Shown here one piece after another: positions 41,504-54,045 of a stretch of DNA of 64,000 nt. Every line of letters begins with the position of its first letter. Position 1 is the stretch's first letter. Under the pieces are notes generated by a model. The model searched no databases and was not told where the DNA came from. It saw nothing but the letters and a program-made list of their open reading frames with translations. Source of the DNA: Pollenia angustigena (lineage: Eukaryota > Arthropoda > Insecta > Diptera > Polleniidae); the NCBI GenBank assembly GCA_930367215.1, contig OV884059.1:33595882-33659881 (forward strand). The letters are read 5' to 3'. Position numbers and translations under genes: made by a program.

Positions 41504-42084
41504 TAAGCGTTTAGTTTCATTTAAATTTTTTTTTTCTTGTACGACATAGTAACTGCTGAATGTCTTCATGAGTAATAATTGCTTGATTTCTGGCTTTTTT
41601 GTTTGTATTTTTTTTTTCTTTACCAAAACAATCATTGTCGCACCGATCACACAAACATCTTTATTAAAAAACGAAGCTAACGATGGTATAAATAACAAAG
41701 CACGATGTGCATTATTTGAATGAAAAACTCAATACACTCAGACTTTTTTACTAATCACTCACATTTTACGCAATGGCAGCTCCAGTGGCAGCAAAAATTG
41801 CATGCGAGTGGAAATTTGGCAATTGCATGCCATTAAATGTCAAAACGATAAGCAATGTTTCCCTGTTAAAAATTTAATGCAAATTTACTGGATTGTTGTA
41901 AAGTTGTAAATTATGTTTTAACTTGTTAAATGTATTGTTATGATAAATTTTTTGAAACGCTCATTAATAAAAGCAAGTTTGTTAATTATATAAATAAATG
42001 AAATAATTTCCCCAAAAATGTGCCAATATTATTAACTCGGTAGCTCTATTTTGTTTTCTGGTACTTTTTTTTAATTTTAGAAGT

Positions 42085-42550
42085 CACTCGTAAACTGCTC
42101 TGTGTGGAGAAGCAGCTCGCGCTTTTTGTCATTAATTCTTAAGGCCAAACAGGTCGTTTTTGTTTGTCTGCTTTTGTTGCGTTTTGCGGTGTCACCCCGC
42201 ATTGGTTAGTGTTTCGGCGTCGTATAACTGTACCGAGTTACAGTTTTTGCGGTATCTGCATTAACTATATGCAATTTTTTTAACCTCAATGTTTTGATGT
42301 GTTGTCTGGGGGAGTACCAAAGAAAAAAACTCAATGTGACTGGTGGAGAACCATAAATAACTCAGACGTTTACTGGTGGAGACCAAAATACTCTGGAGCG
42401 GATTCATGAAGCTCTCGCCTTCCTATACGAAGGTTTAGGTCGAACGAGGGTTTGCGGTTAAAGCTCCAAAAATTGTGTGATACCCTGGCTTTATAACTTA
42501 AATAGTTCGCAAAAAACTTTAAGTCTTAAGCAAAACAAAAAAAAAAAAAA
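42085..42550 (+). mobile_element. Poly(A) retroposon, family R, copy 3
   Basis: Plus orientation, from CACTCGTAAACTGCTC to a poly(A) run at 42536-42550. More diverged than copies 1 and 2, with part of the tandem-repeat middle missing; the 66-codon ORF is broken. A mini-me-like repeat follows directly after the poly(A). Confidence 0.8.
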
Positions 42551-42554
42551 CAAG

Positions 42555-43205
42555 TAAGAAATTATAGTCGGTCAAGCCCGACCATATGATACCCTACACC
42601 ACAGTATTAAAAAACACATCATGCTTATATGTCCATATAAATATGGATTTATCTATGTTTATAAAAGTCATTAAAATCGGTTTAAAAGTTTGTGAGAGGC
42701 AGAAATTGCCCCCTACCTCCCCTTGTGGTCCTATTTTTGAAAAACTATATAGCTTATGTGTCCATATAGATATGGATCTATCTATGTTTTGAATTTCATT
42801 AAAATCGGTTTGAGAGGCAGAAATTGGCCCTATCTCCCCTCGTGGTCCTTCTTTATAAAAAATGCATCCCTTTTGTGTCCATAAAGATATTGTTCTATGT
42901 ATGTTTTAAATTTCATTAAAATCGGTTTGATAGCTTCTGAGTGGAAGAAATTTCCCCCTATCTTCCCTCGTGGTCCTACAATTTGGCCCATTTTCAATAG
43001 GCTTGGTCCTTGTGCCAATAAGAACCTATGTCGTAAATTTTATCAAATTATTTTCAAAATTGCGACCTATACTTTGCGCACAAGGTTAGATGGACAGCCA
43101 GCCAGCCTGCCAGCCAGCCGGACGGACATCGTTAGTTCGACTCAGAAAGTGATTCTGAGTCGATCGGTATACTTTAAGGTGGGTCTAGGACCAATATTTT
43201 AAGGC
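42555..43205. mobile_element. Mini-me-like repeat with three about 125-bp tandem units
   Basis: It starts with a GTCGGTCAAGCCCGAC hairpin and ACCATATGATACCCTACACC. It contains three units with the core TTCATTAAAATCGGTTTGA and ends in a CAGC/GGAC microsatellite (43090-43130) followed by GATTCTGAGTCGATCGGTAT. This layout is typical of a very common higher-fly repeat. The plus- and minus-strand ORFs here are repeat artefacts. Confidence 0.7.
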
Positions 43206-44554
43206 GTTACGATTAAAATCAATAAAAAGATGAGAGCATTTAATCCCGTTCGGTTTTTTTTAAGCCACAAACTTCGTTGTGTTCGGTTCAACACATTAGT
43301 GTTTGTTTGTTTCAGTTGTGCTTTGGCTGGAAAAAAAACCAAACATTTAAAAAAAAAAACAAAATACACATATGTAGGTACGAAAAAGAAACTAAAAGCT
43401 AGCAAAATAAGTTTACACAAACAAAACATATACACAATACATACACAAGCTGTTCGTGGTGCGGTCGTTGCTAAAAATTTTTGTTTGTTCACTTGCAAGG
43501 CGAATTGACTAGAAGGTGGGGTCAAGTCAACATGTGGTGTTTTTTTTCGGTGGTCGACTTGTCAAAGTTTGTATACAAACTGGTTTTTTGTGTAAACAAA
43601 CCTGTTTTTTTAACTACGACCTATGAATTTGTTTTGAAATTCGTTAAATTCAATACTTAGAAATAATATTATTTTAATTCTCGTATTCTTATGAATGAAG
43701 TTTCAGGCAATCATATGTATGATAGGTATTTGAAGGTATGTTCAAATGGCTGATGAAGTTAATGAAAATCTTCTAGAAGTGTTTTTTTATATTTAAAATT
43801 GCACTTGAAAAAATTATTGAATAGAATTCCTTAAAACAAAAATATGTTTTAAGTCTATAAACATTTTCACATTACGTATGTGGCAATTTTTTATCACAGA
43901 TAAAATGCGTTGTTGTTAGTGATATTTTAAAGATTTTTATGAATCCTATCATACCTTTGGACGTTTATGAAACACAATGAAAAAAATTAGCGTTGGTTAA
44001 TTGGAAAGATAGCTAAATAAGTTTAGGCCAACATTTTAAAGCTACAAGGATACGGCTTTGGCTGTCCTTTATATGCGGTAATTACAACTAGTAATGCCTG
44101 TTTTTAAACCACTGAAACTCACATTCGAATTAGAATGCAATACGAACTTCTAGACGCGTTATTGGGAGTTATAAGTTATATGAATGGGAATAGTACATTT
44201 TGCACTTCTTTTGTACTTTCGTTGATTAAAAAAACTTTTTGAAGTTTTGGCGTATTTTAGCGATACGGAACTAAATTATTTTTTTAGAATTTATAAAAAA
44301 TATTTTTAATAATTTAAAAAATATGTATTTTATTGTCAAAAACTTGTAAACAAAGGCTTTGGCGATTTTTGACATTGAATTTGGCGGAAAAGGTCAAAAT
44401 CAATCTGAAAACCCTGCACACATGTACAAATTTTGGCTCATATACACGAAATTTAACGTTTGGGTTCCAACAAGGGGTAATCAGCTGACAAACATATGGG
44501 CCAACAAGTTTACCTTGTGTAAATATACCTAGACACTGGTCTACACCAAGGTCT
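43206..44554. other. Non-coding region left of the errantivirus
   Basis: No gene supported. A 92-codon plus-strand frame (43230-43508) overlaps a 108-codon minus-strand frame; neither has recognisable features. 44340-44415 has TTGGCGATTTTTGACA, resembling the interior of the hAT element at 31084. 44415-44535 matches 21520-21640 (ACAAACATATGGGCCAAC), a MITE end. Confidence 0.4.
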
Positions 44555-44639
44555 ATCCAATAGGTCTGCGCAAGAAGCCAGATGTTTATTTGGTTTATTC
44601 CTCAACGATGTCGAAAGTTGTTTACATTTTCCTTATACA

Positions 44640-44973
44640 AGTTAAATTCTTCCTTTCACTTTATAAAAAAAAAAAAAATTAGTTTATAGTGGACCGCCAC
44701 TGTCCACTTGATTAAATTAAACAAATCAGAAATTTCGTTATAAGTTTTATTAAGTGTTTTTGGTTCGCTACCCAAATAAGACTAACTAAATAATTAAAAA
44801 TACGATTCTTTATAACTAATTTGATTATTAAGCCATTCGCATTCCATTCCCAAGTTGCACTTATCCAGACGAAATGTGATCCTATGTTGAATTTCATTCA
44901 GACGGCGCGTGTGCAACGTCAGCATTATTTCTTGAGAATTTATTGTGCTCGTGTGAAATAGATTGTGTTAACT
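44640..44973 (-). repeat. 3' LTR of the errantivirus
   Basis: 334 bp, with an A-run near 44668 longer than in the other LTR. Palindromic tips AGTTAA/TTAACT. Confidence 0.92.
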
Positions 44974-46472
44974 CCTCCCTTGCCAAAAATCTGCGTCCCG
45001 CAGATTGCGTTTTTGATTCAGCGTTGGCCATGTTTTGTATTGGGGGTAGACGCTCATGAGAGTAAAAAGCTTTCCAACATAGATATCCTAAAATAACTAT
45101 AAGGGGAAAAATTGTGCCATCTGTTGCTACGGAGTAACGGTATTTCTGGCCCAGACTTTCTAATTCTTTTATATTTTGCAGGCTGATGTTATGAAGATAA
45201 CCCATGTCAAGATGCATTTTTCCTTCTAGGATAGTTGCAGCGATTTGGGGTTGGATCTGTATAGACGTTTCGCTTCTGCTCGTGTAAGTTATGTTGTTTA
45301 TTCGAACCTCCTCGTTATAAAGACGAACTGCGTACGTTCCTGACAGGAATTTAGTGGCATTACCGTTCTGCAGGTTGCCTTTAAAGTTATTGACGAAGAT
45401 GGTATCTTCCATGACAAGTTCGACAACCTCCTCTTCACAGGATAGGTAAGAGCATTTCGCTTCGCCTCCCTTGATTAAGGTTGGAACACAATCATCTTCG
45501 GGGAGTTTTTTCAAATTCTTCCCTTCGCATACTGATTGTTGTTGATCCACATACATGGTTCGATGATGCCATAAGTCTCTTTATCATTAATCAATAACGA
45601 ACCATATTGTAGGTCTATAACCTTCCCTTCTTGTACGGATGGTTTGGCGATTAAGTAATTATATTCGGCTTTTCTTACTTTAGGTAGTGACAGGACATAA
45701 AGGATCGTAGAACCATTTGTGTATACTTTTGGAGCAGCATACTCGATGGCATCTAATTCGTTGGAGTAAGGAAGCGTTACAATTTCGTCAATTATTCGGT
45801 GAAATTCTTTTCTGTCGAGTACATTAGAGTTTACTATGCCACCTTTTGCCATCTGGCAAGCTCTCATGATCTCGTTCACTTCGTCCTTAATGACCATTAT
45901 TTGACGTAAGACTTGACTAATAAATTTTTCGACGCTCGTCGCATTGATTTCATTGTGGAATCGTGCCACCATCGCATTAACCTTAGATATTGCCTCTTGC
46001 AATGCTTTAAATAGCCGATCATTAATTACGTACTGCTGGTTATTATTTTCAATGATGTTTTTCTCGGACTTTAACACGCTGTCCCAATCAGCAGCATCTG
46101 GGTTGCCAGCCAACCATTTCCAGGCCGAACCAATCCAATTAATAGAGCGTTCTTGTATTTACCCATAAGCGTATCAAGTTGCGAAGAAATGGCATTAACA
46201 TGGAAATCAATTACCATTTTTTCTTTCTCGTCCACAGTGATTTTGCTTAACATTGATATCGTCTGGTGTAACAAGCGTTCGTATTCCCCCAGGTTTATGA
46301 TATGAACAAGGTTGAGTCTCCCATCAACCAGCCAACCCTTGTCATATTTGAATGTAACCAACGGCGAGTGGTATTCGAAAATTTGTAGACTGGTCACAGC
46401 GGTGAACCACGTGAGACTGGAATGATAAATGTCGTTTGTTCTAATTCTACTGTTAGTAAGTTTAGCAGCCAC
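44894..46472 (-). pseudogene. env: Errantiviral env remnant (baculovirus F-like envelope protein)
   Basis: Three overlapping minus-strand frames (46071-46472, 45511-46113, 44894-45556) together cover most of an insect errantivirus envelope protein; at least two frame breaks separate them. The last piece has cysteines typical of the extracellular part, a hydrophobic membrane segment near its C-terminus (TIFPLIVILGYLCW) and a short basic cytoplasmic tail that reads into the 3' LTR. The signal peptide and furin-site region is not evident. Non-functional as it stands. Confidence 0.75.
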
Positions 46473-47527
46473 TTAATTCTATTTTGTAGGTTAGCCTGAA
46501 TAATTTTAGTTAGAGAGATTCCTTATTCTAAGTTAGTGCTTTTTTCTACATGGTTCTTTGTATTTCTACAGATTTAATCTTCATTTATTTTAACCATTTT
46601 TACTTTTTCCTTTTTTTATTTTTATTATTTTAGTAAGGAATCTTATTCTAAATTATTCCTGGCCAGGTTTTATGCTACTTTACTTTATTATTCTTATGTT
46701 AGGTACCTAATTTTCCTTTTTTTTATGATTTTTCTTTATGCGCAATTTTGTGGCTGAAGGCCATATTTTGCCTTTATTCTTAAAAAAAAAATAAAGAAAT
46801 TTAATAAATTGTTTCTTTTTTTTATTTCATTTGAGAAGGTGTGATTATCTGCCATCTGATAAATGACAACCGATAGTCTCTTAAGCCATGGACCTCTTTT
46901 GCAATTTAAAATCGACATGGATCACCCTTGCTTTGAAATAAATTTGATTCATTGCAATGCTTTTTTTTCCTAGGAGTAATTCAATTATTTTTATACATGT
47001 ATTTATGCTTAAGTATTTCTTTTTCAAATTTATATTTTTGTTTTTTAAATATTGAAGGCATATTTTCTTTTATATTTTTAATATTTTCAATTTTAACATT
47101 TTATGCCTTTTTTTATAAGTACGTACGTACATTAAATTATTTTTCCATTGGCATTTTAAAATTTTGCAGTAAATATTTTTATTTCAAGGCCTATTCATAC
47201 TTTATATTTAATAGTTTTTCATTTATGCCCTTTTTTATATTTTGAGGCTTTTCCACCAATACGATTTCTTTACTCTCATGGTACCCATGGGGAATTGAAC
47301 CCCTCCGCAAATATGCGGTTTCCACTGAAATTCTGGGCCCATTTGTTACAATCTTTGTATGGACTGTAGTTTCCGTGTTGATCCCTTTGAGTCTCAATCG
47401 TTGATGGTTTAATTGAAAGAAACCTACTCATGGTACGAAGATCTACTACGACCCGTAACAGTGATGACATCACTGGAACAGACCGTTGTTCCAAAGAGGA
47501 GAAATCGCACTAGGGAAGCTATTAATT
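46473..47527 (-). other. AT-rich region between pol and env of the errantivirus
   Basis: No conserved domain recognised. A 72-codon minus-strand frame at 47276-47494 may belong to the end of pol or the env leader. The rest is unusually T-rich for this element and may include a decayed insertion. Confidence 0.35.
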
Positions 47528-50500
47528 TTAAATGTGGGTCTTGCGAACCTTTTTCCCAGTACTCATTTGCACTGTGACCCGATTGTTCTTATTAACGACC
47601 GCTTTTTCATAAAGTGGTCGATGTTTTGCTTTAATCTGCTTGTTCCTAACATGAACGATGTCACCTGACTTATATTCTTTTGGCGTCACCCGGCGTCTGG
47701 CATTGTGCCACTCCAGGGTGGCCTTTTGTTTTTCCCTTATAGATTTTTTGATCTCCTTGTTTAACTTCCTACGAAAATTCTGTGCATTTTGGTAATTAAT
47801 TCTCTGGGACCTGTTAAAGAAAATGTCGACCGGTTTTCTGTTAGTGACAGAGTGTATGGTATTATTATATCGATCGGTAGCAATTACTATCAATTCCCGA
47901 AGCCCTAAGTCCTTATATTCTGCCTTTAAACCTGCCATCGGCAAAATCAGGGCGCCGCGTTTTCTCTTTTCTCTTTTATTCTCTTGTATGCTCTTTTATT
48001 AAGTACATCTCTACGGCCTACTGGAGTTAAATATACCCTGACATCGAATTGCTGAATTACATTCCTTACGATTGGACTTATGAAACCACGTTCATTGTCA
48101 GTCACAAGAATGCGTGGTGTTGAAAAATAACTAAGAACTTCGACTATTCTTTCCCTTACTTGCAAGGCTGAGCGGTTCCTAAGAGGGAAAAGTTTCCCGA
48201 ATTTTGAAAATTTGTCTAAAACGCTTATAAAATACTCATTTTGGAGTACAAAAATGTCCATATGCAATATTTCACAAGGATAAGAAGGAATTGGTGTTGC
48301 CTGGAGCTTAGGCACTGGGGGGTGTCGATCGTACTTGTTAGCTTTGAAAATTTCACAATTCCTTGTATACCTTCCAACAACGTTATTCATTTTAGGAAAA
48401 TAGTATTTTTCTAAGAGTTGTAACTTATTTTCATTTTTATTTCTATGTGCCCTTTTATGCTCCTCCTCTATCAAGTAACATACTCTATTTGGGCAGGTCA
48501 CATCCTCCACGCGTCTTTGAGTGACTCGTAGCTTATAACGCGAAAAATGTTCTAAATAAACCTGCTGTAGTAACCATAAATATTTCTCAAGGATTTTAAT
48601 TCCATTAAGAACATCAGGCCTGAGCTTTTCTTTAGGAATTCGAGTGAGATTTTCTTTGTTGATCTCTTCCAATGATACCACGTGACGTTCATAGCCAGGA
48701 TGGGGATTGAGATGTGTCACCATATCCGACTTAAATGGTCGAATTATAATCTGGTTGCGGAAAACATTAATGGGCTTCGACATGTGGAATTAAATCTGTG
48801 CTATCCTGTTCGGCACTTTGCACGGTGCCTTCGCTAGCCGTTACCGTATTTGAGTCCTCGGTTTCTATTCTACCTTCACTAGCTATTATTGTATCCGAAT
48901 CTTCAATTTCTATCCTACCCTTACTTGCTGTGTCCGTAGAAGATTCATCTGCAATGTGGGCACAAAAATCAATAGATGTAGCTCTCGAACCCTGCTCAGC
49001 TTCCACTGAGTCAGTTGAGTCTACTTTTAGACGTGATAAGGCGTCCGCTACTACGTTAGATTTTCCAGGTTTGTATACCAGTTCGAAGTTCTATTCTTCG
49101 ATTCTGGCCTTCCATCTTTTCAGTTTTGTATTATAATTCCTGTTACTGAGGGCGAAGGTCAGGGGTTGGTGCGTATTTTCTTAGCGCCGTATAGGTGGGA
49201 ACGTAAGTTGTCCAGTGCCCAGACTATCGCCAACATTTCTTTCTCGTTTGTGGCATTCGACTCTTCTGTTTTGTTGAGAGAGCGGGAAATAAAGGTTATG
49301 GGCTTGTCTTTTCCCATCTCCCCTTGGGAAAGTACGACACCTAGTGCACTATTAGATGCATCTGTCGTTAAATTAAACGGCCTGTCGAAGTCTGGAAAAG
49401 CTAATACCTCCGATGATGTTAGTAATTCCTTGAGGTCACTGAATGCTTGTAATTCATCTTCTCCGAGAATAATTTTAACTTTTTTAGACTGATTGGCTTT
49501 CACTTGTGTCATTTTGCCGCGAGTAAGGTTGGTTAATGGTTTGGCTACTTTCGCAAAATCCCTAATTAACCTTCTGTAATATGAGGTTAACCCGAGGAAA
49601 CTTTTAAGCTCTTTATGAGTTGTGGGGGGTTTAATATCAAGGATTGCTTTTACCTATCGGGCAAGATCCCTTCTTCCGTTACTACATATCCAAGAAATTC
49701 GACCTCGGTCCTCATAAACGCTGTTTTTTCTAAATGCACTCTGAGGTGAGATTCTTGTAGGTACTGGAATACCCTTTTTAGATTATCCAAGTGCTCTTCG
49801 GGAGTGCTTCCATAGACGATTATGTCATCTATGTATACGTAGCAGATTCTTCCTATACAGCCTCGCAGAACGTCATCGACCATACGTTGAAATATGGCAG
49901 GTGTATTACGTAGGCCGAATGGAAGCCATAGAAATTCGTACTTGACGTTCATTGTCGAGAAGGATGTTTTTGGAACGTCTTTGGGGTTCATGGGAATTTG
50001 GTGGAATCCCGAAGTGAGGTCGAGGGTTGTGAAATATTTTGCCTTTCCGAGGCTCGCTAGTGTTGAATTGATGTCGGGGATCGGATAAGTATCAGGTATG
50101 ATGACAGCATTTAGCCTTTTGAAATCTACCACCATCCTATATTGTTTTTCCCCATTGGGTTTTGGTTTTTTTGGAACCAACCAGATGGGGGAATTGTTAG
50201 GACTCCTGGATGGTTGGATTACATGATTTTTCAAAAGTTCCTCTATCTGCCTATCTACCTCTAAATGCATACAAGCCGGGTAAGGATATTGTTTTGAGTA
50301 TATCGGCTCATCGGTGGTGCACCGAATCTCAGCCCTAATTGAGGTTTTTATCGCCCGTTCGTGGTCTATTGGGCCAAATATGTCCCTTAGTTCGGTGATA
50401 AGTTTACTTAAAGAATTTTTTGCTAAGGAAACTTTATTCAATCCATTTACTTCCTGAATTTTGAAGGGAATGCTGACTCCCGGACTGATTGTTAAAAGGT

Positions 50501-51115
50501 TGTTTCTGTGGTCGATTATGGCTTTGAGCTCTCGCAGAGTATCAACACCTATTATACCGTTAAAAGCCGTGAAACCCGGTAATACATAGAAAGTAACTGT
50601 GGTATTATTGCCAAATGGTGCAAAAAATTTTCCATTTATTTTTTCATTAATTTGTATACTTCCTGCCGCAGTGCGGATAGAAAATGGTTTCTCTAACTTA
50701 GTTGAAATGGGGCATAGGGGTGGCTCTAAAGCGGCTCATACACTTGCAATTAAATTGTTCAATTTTACGTATGGTACAATTTTATCGCCTATGTGTATGT
50801 TATATTCGATGGTGGCACAATATATTGGCAACAATCAAAATACTTTTGATTTTTATTGCACAACGAAATGAAAGTAAAATGTGTTGGTAACATTGTACAC
50901 TGCTGTGTATGTTATTCCTATAGGTTATGTTCAACTTTTTATTGAATTAATGAAACCATTGGGCGACTTATTGTATAATATAGGACAAAATGGAAATAAT
51001 ATGGCGAATATCATATACAATAGTATTGCAAGTGTATGGGCCGCTTAAGAAGTTTTTTGTGGCCCCGGTATCTATGAGAAATTTTAAGATCGAGACATCC
51101 TGTAGCTTGTAGTTT
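47528..51115 (-). pseudogene. pol: Errantiviral pol remnant (protease, reverse transcriptase, RNase H, integrase)
   Basis: Reading order on the minus strand: protease with LIDTGATKN (near 51050-51080), broken by a MITE at 50730-51045 and resumed with LPGFTAFNGIIGVDTL. Reverse transcriptase (49650-50441) has WLVPKKPKPNGEKQYRMVVD, LPFGLRNTPAIFQRM and the YIDD active site. RNase H (49159-49512) starts its core with TTDASNSALGVVLSQ. Integrase (47947-48783) has an H-x3-H zinc finger whose first expected cysteine pair is damaged (CEIFKANK) and core residues in LHMDIF and VTDNERGF. The C-terminal integrase part is in another frame (47528-47944). A stop after GILPDR, further frame changes, and a scrambled segment where the third catalytic residue should be make it inactive. 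Confidence 0.85.
50730..51045. mobile_element. PIF/Harbinger-like MITE, family B, copy 3, inside the errantiviral protease
   Basis: Ends AGCGGCTCATACACTTGC and inverted; TAA at 50727-50729 and 51046-51048. Coding sequence of the protease continues on both sides in the same frame when the MITE and one TAA are ignored, so it is younger than the provirus. Confidence 0.9.
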
Positions 51116-52178
51116 ATGTATGGCATGCCGGAGAGGCGTGAGCCATAAAATTTATTTCTTTATCGATTGCTTGAATATTTCTACTATCGTCTGCTTCCGG
51201 CTCTTGTGTTATGTGGAACATCCTCTGTTGCTTAATGGGACGTTGGGTTGATCCAGAGCGCACCTGTTCTGAAAAGGAACGTCTTTTGTTATTCCATGCA
51301 TGGTTAGCATTACTCCTGAATTGTGTGCTGCGATCTATGTCCATGGGTTCAGGTCTATCGGGACCGGACTGCTGTGTAGGTCGCTGTGGACCATATTGTC
51401 GATTGACAAATGGATTAAGGTGGGGTTGGTAGCGGTTTTTTTGTACAAATTTCCTGGAAGAATTCGTGTTTTGTTGAGTCTTATTTGGGTCAGAGGGAGC
51501 GAAACCAATTGGGACTTGAATTTTATTTTGAAAATTAGTCGGGTGTAGGTTAACTTGGCTTCTATAATTGGTATTCCTTAATTCTATGCATTGCGAATAC
51601 GCTTCTGGGATGGTTTTCGGCTTCATGAGCATAATCACTCATTGATCTTTGGGCTAATTGAGTCAGTTGATGCTCTAGAGTTCGAACATCGCGCTTGTCT
51701 GCATAATGCAGAGAGAGGCAATTTTTGGTTGGCGACCAGTTGTCGTCAAAAATGTTGTAGGAGGTAAGAGCTGCGTCGGCACTTCCTCTTCATTTTCGGC
51801 GCATCGCCTGAATTATGGCTCTATATATTGGCTTATGCCGAACAATTTCGTAATCTTTTAGGATACTTTCTACGCTATGTATCCAGGATACATATTGCGT
51901 AGGATCGCCTTCGAAAATCTGAAGATCCTTTACACAATCGGGCAGCTTCCCGATTTCATTTAATTCCGCCTCTGTTGCCGGGGACGCAGTGGAGGGGGAC
52001 AGGATGAGGGTCCCTCTTCCCTGACAGTTGGGGAAATTTCAGGCCTACTTTCTAATTTTTGGGTTCTTTGATCAAGGGTCCTTAATTGTGGAAGGATCGC
52101 ATTTATAGCGCCTGTTAATTCAGTTACTTTATTTTGCAAGGTTTCCATACTTACAGTGGTATTGTAGAGGAATTGCAT
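51114..52178 (-). pseudogene. gag: Errantiviral gag remnant
   Basis: The N-terminal piece (51960-52178) is coiled-coil-like (TLQNKVTELTGAINAILPQL). The middle (about 51650-51830) reads YNIFDDNW and [20 protein letters not shown] in another frame, matching the gypsy gag core. The C-terminal piece (51114-51638) is rich in Q, N, R and P with EPMDID, typical of gag near nucleic-acid-binding tails. Several frame breaks. Confidence 0.7.
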
Positions 52179-52636
52179 AGAAGGTTCAACTTCGTAGGGA
52201 GCGGAAGGAAGTTCATTTTAATTTTTTGCGCGACCGGTTTTACGCGGTTATAAAAAAAATTTTTTTTAAATGTAGTCACACTTTTAACGTACCCTTAGGA
52301 ATTTGGTTTGATTTTAATTTTATTGCTAATTTTCACATTATTTTGTTTAGAAAAGGCATAGGATATAATATTTTATTTAATCGTTTTCTATTTTATCTTT
52401 AACCCTTCTTGGGATAGCTAGCAGGATATTTTGTCACAGTATTTTATTCAAAAATTGGCAGGAGCTTTTTTATTTAAAAATTCACAGGGGTTTTTTCATT
52501 TAAAAATTCACAGGGGTTTTTTCATTTAAAAATTCACAGAGTTTTTTTCTTATTTATTTAAAAATCTGTTTAAAAGAATTCACAATTTTTTGTTTAAAAT
52601 ATCCTTTTTTCACAGCCCGGTCCCTGATCGGGCGCC

Positions 52637-52965
52637 AGTTAAATTCTTCCTTTCACTTTCACAAAAAAAATTATTTTATAGTGGACCGCCACTGCCCACT
52701 TGATTAAATGAAACAACTCAGAAATTTCGTTATAAGTTTTATTAAGTGTTTTTGGTTCGCTACCCAAATAAGACTAAAATAATAATTAATAATACAATTC
52801 TTTATAACTAATTTGATTATTAAGCCATTCGCATTCCATTCCCACGTTGCACTTATCCAGACGAAATGTGATCCTATGTTGAATTTCATTCAGACTGCGC
52901 GTGTGCAACGTCAGCATTATTTCTTGAGAATTTATTGTGCTCGTGTGAAATAGATTGTGTTAACT
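52637..52965 (-). repeat. 5' LTR of the errantivirus
   Basis: 329 bp. The promoter of the provirus would lie here on the minus strand; no clear TATA box. The plus-strand sequence GGGCGCCAGTT at its inner edge is the start of the primer-binding site. Confidence 0.92.
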
Positions 52966-53534
52966 TACATGTACATTTTTGTTTACGTTTTTGGTTGTTT
53001 GCCACACATACATGCACACAAAACACATTCCCAGTTGGCCACGTCTTTAAGACATCCTCGAAGACGGATGCACGACAATGTTAATTCCTGCTCGACATGT
53101 GAGGGACAGCGGGAACAAATCGTCAACGACATTTTCAAACAAGTGTCGCGTAAATCGTGCACGACACTAAGAAAGACAATACTTTATCATTAACGACTAC
53201 CTGCATGACAATGTCGTCTATTTCGAAAAATATCAAAAACTTCAAACTGAATTTGCGCACTGTTATATGACCGATGGTTACACCTTGTATATCAAAAGAC
53301 CGGTAATCTTTAGTAGAACATATTTTCTGAAAATTTCGGAAAAATCGGTTCAGATGCAAAAAAGTTATGACCAAAATAAAAATTGTTTTATTAAAATACC
53401 CATTTTCGGGAATCATTGATCTTCCCGAGTCCAAACATTATAACTGAAGTAAATGGTATATTTCTTCCTTAAAATCTATATATTAAAAATGGCTTAGTTA
53501 TGATCAAAATACTGAAATCCCAAAAATAATTTTT

Positions 53535-53700
53535 TTTTTTACCCTTCACCGAAAAGGGTAAAAGGGTATATATAACTTTGTCATTCCGTTTGTAATTTCT
53601 ACAATATTGATCTACACCCTATAAAGTATATATATTCTGGGTCCTTATGAAAAGCGAAGTTCAAATCCGCCTGTCCGTCTCCCCCCCCCTCACATTTGCT
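53535..53700. mobile_element. Mini-me-like repeat fragment
   Basis: ACCCTTCACCGAAAAGGGT hairpin, GTATATATAACTTTGTCATT and a CCTGTCCGTCTCC stretch, in reverse order to the copies at 26850 and 43100. No ORF. Confidence 0.5.
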
Positions 53701-54045
53701 TACTTATACTAGCATAATGCTCAATATGATTTTCGTTATCATCCTTCTTTATTATTTCATCTATTTAACGAAATTATTTAAACAAATCGAAACTAGGAAT
53801 TTTTTGGTTTTTTTGCTACTTAAAAACTCCCCAAACAGATAAAAGAAAACAAACACGCATATTTACATGCCACAAACTATTTTGGTGAATATATTTCCAT
53901 ATTTCGGTTCACAACTGAAATAATTTTTATGGTTTACAACTTTGCTATTGTGGTGAACAAAAACATCAAAAGTAATTACAACTCAACACAGTGAACATTA
54001 AACGTGCCATATTTCATTTTAATGATACTCAAACAACGTTCCTTC

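Larger units (their letters stand above)
44640..52965 (-). mobile_element. Errantivirus (gypsy-like LTR retrotransposon) provirus, full length but decayed
   Basis: Two LTRs, 44640-44973 and 52637-52965, enclose gag, pol and env remnants on the minus strand. TACA is duplicated at 44636-44639 and 52966-52969. The LTRs start AGTTAA and end TTAACT. A primer-binding site complementary to a lysine-type tRNA (TGGCGCCCGATCAGGGAC on the minus strand, plus 52619-52637) adjoins the 5' LTR, and a polypurine tract (AAGGGAGG) lies at 44974-44981. The LTRs differ at around a dozen positions by eye. Frameshifts, stops and a MITE inside pol show it is dead. Confidence 0.92.

Noticed and set aside
43199..43525. 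Overlapping 108- and 92-codon ORFs on opposite strands
   Set aside because: Composition-driven (long AAA/TTT runs), overlapping, no domain, adjoining a mini-me repeat.
46952..47245. 97-codon plus-strand ORF rich in F, L, I and Y that could pass for a membrane protein
   Set aside because: T-rich stretch antisense to the provirus; hydrophobic residues follow from TTT/TTA codons.
47262..47330. GGTTCAATTCCCC on the minus strand resembling a tRNA B box
   Set aside because: No suitable A box at the right distance, and it lies in the errantiviral coding region between pol and env.
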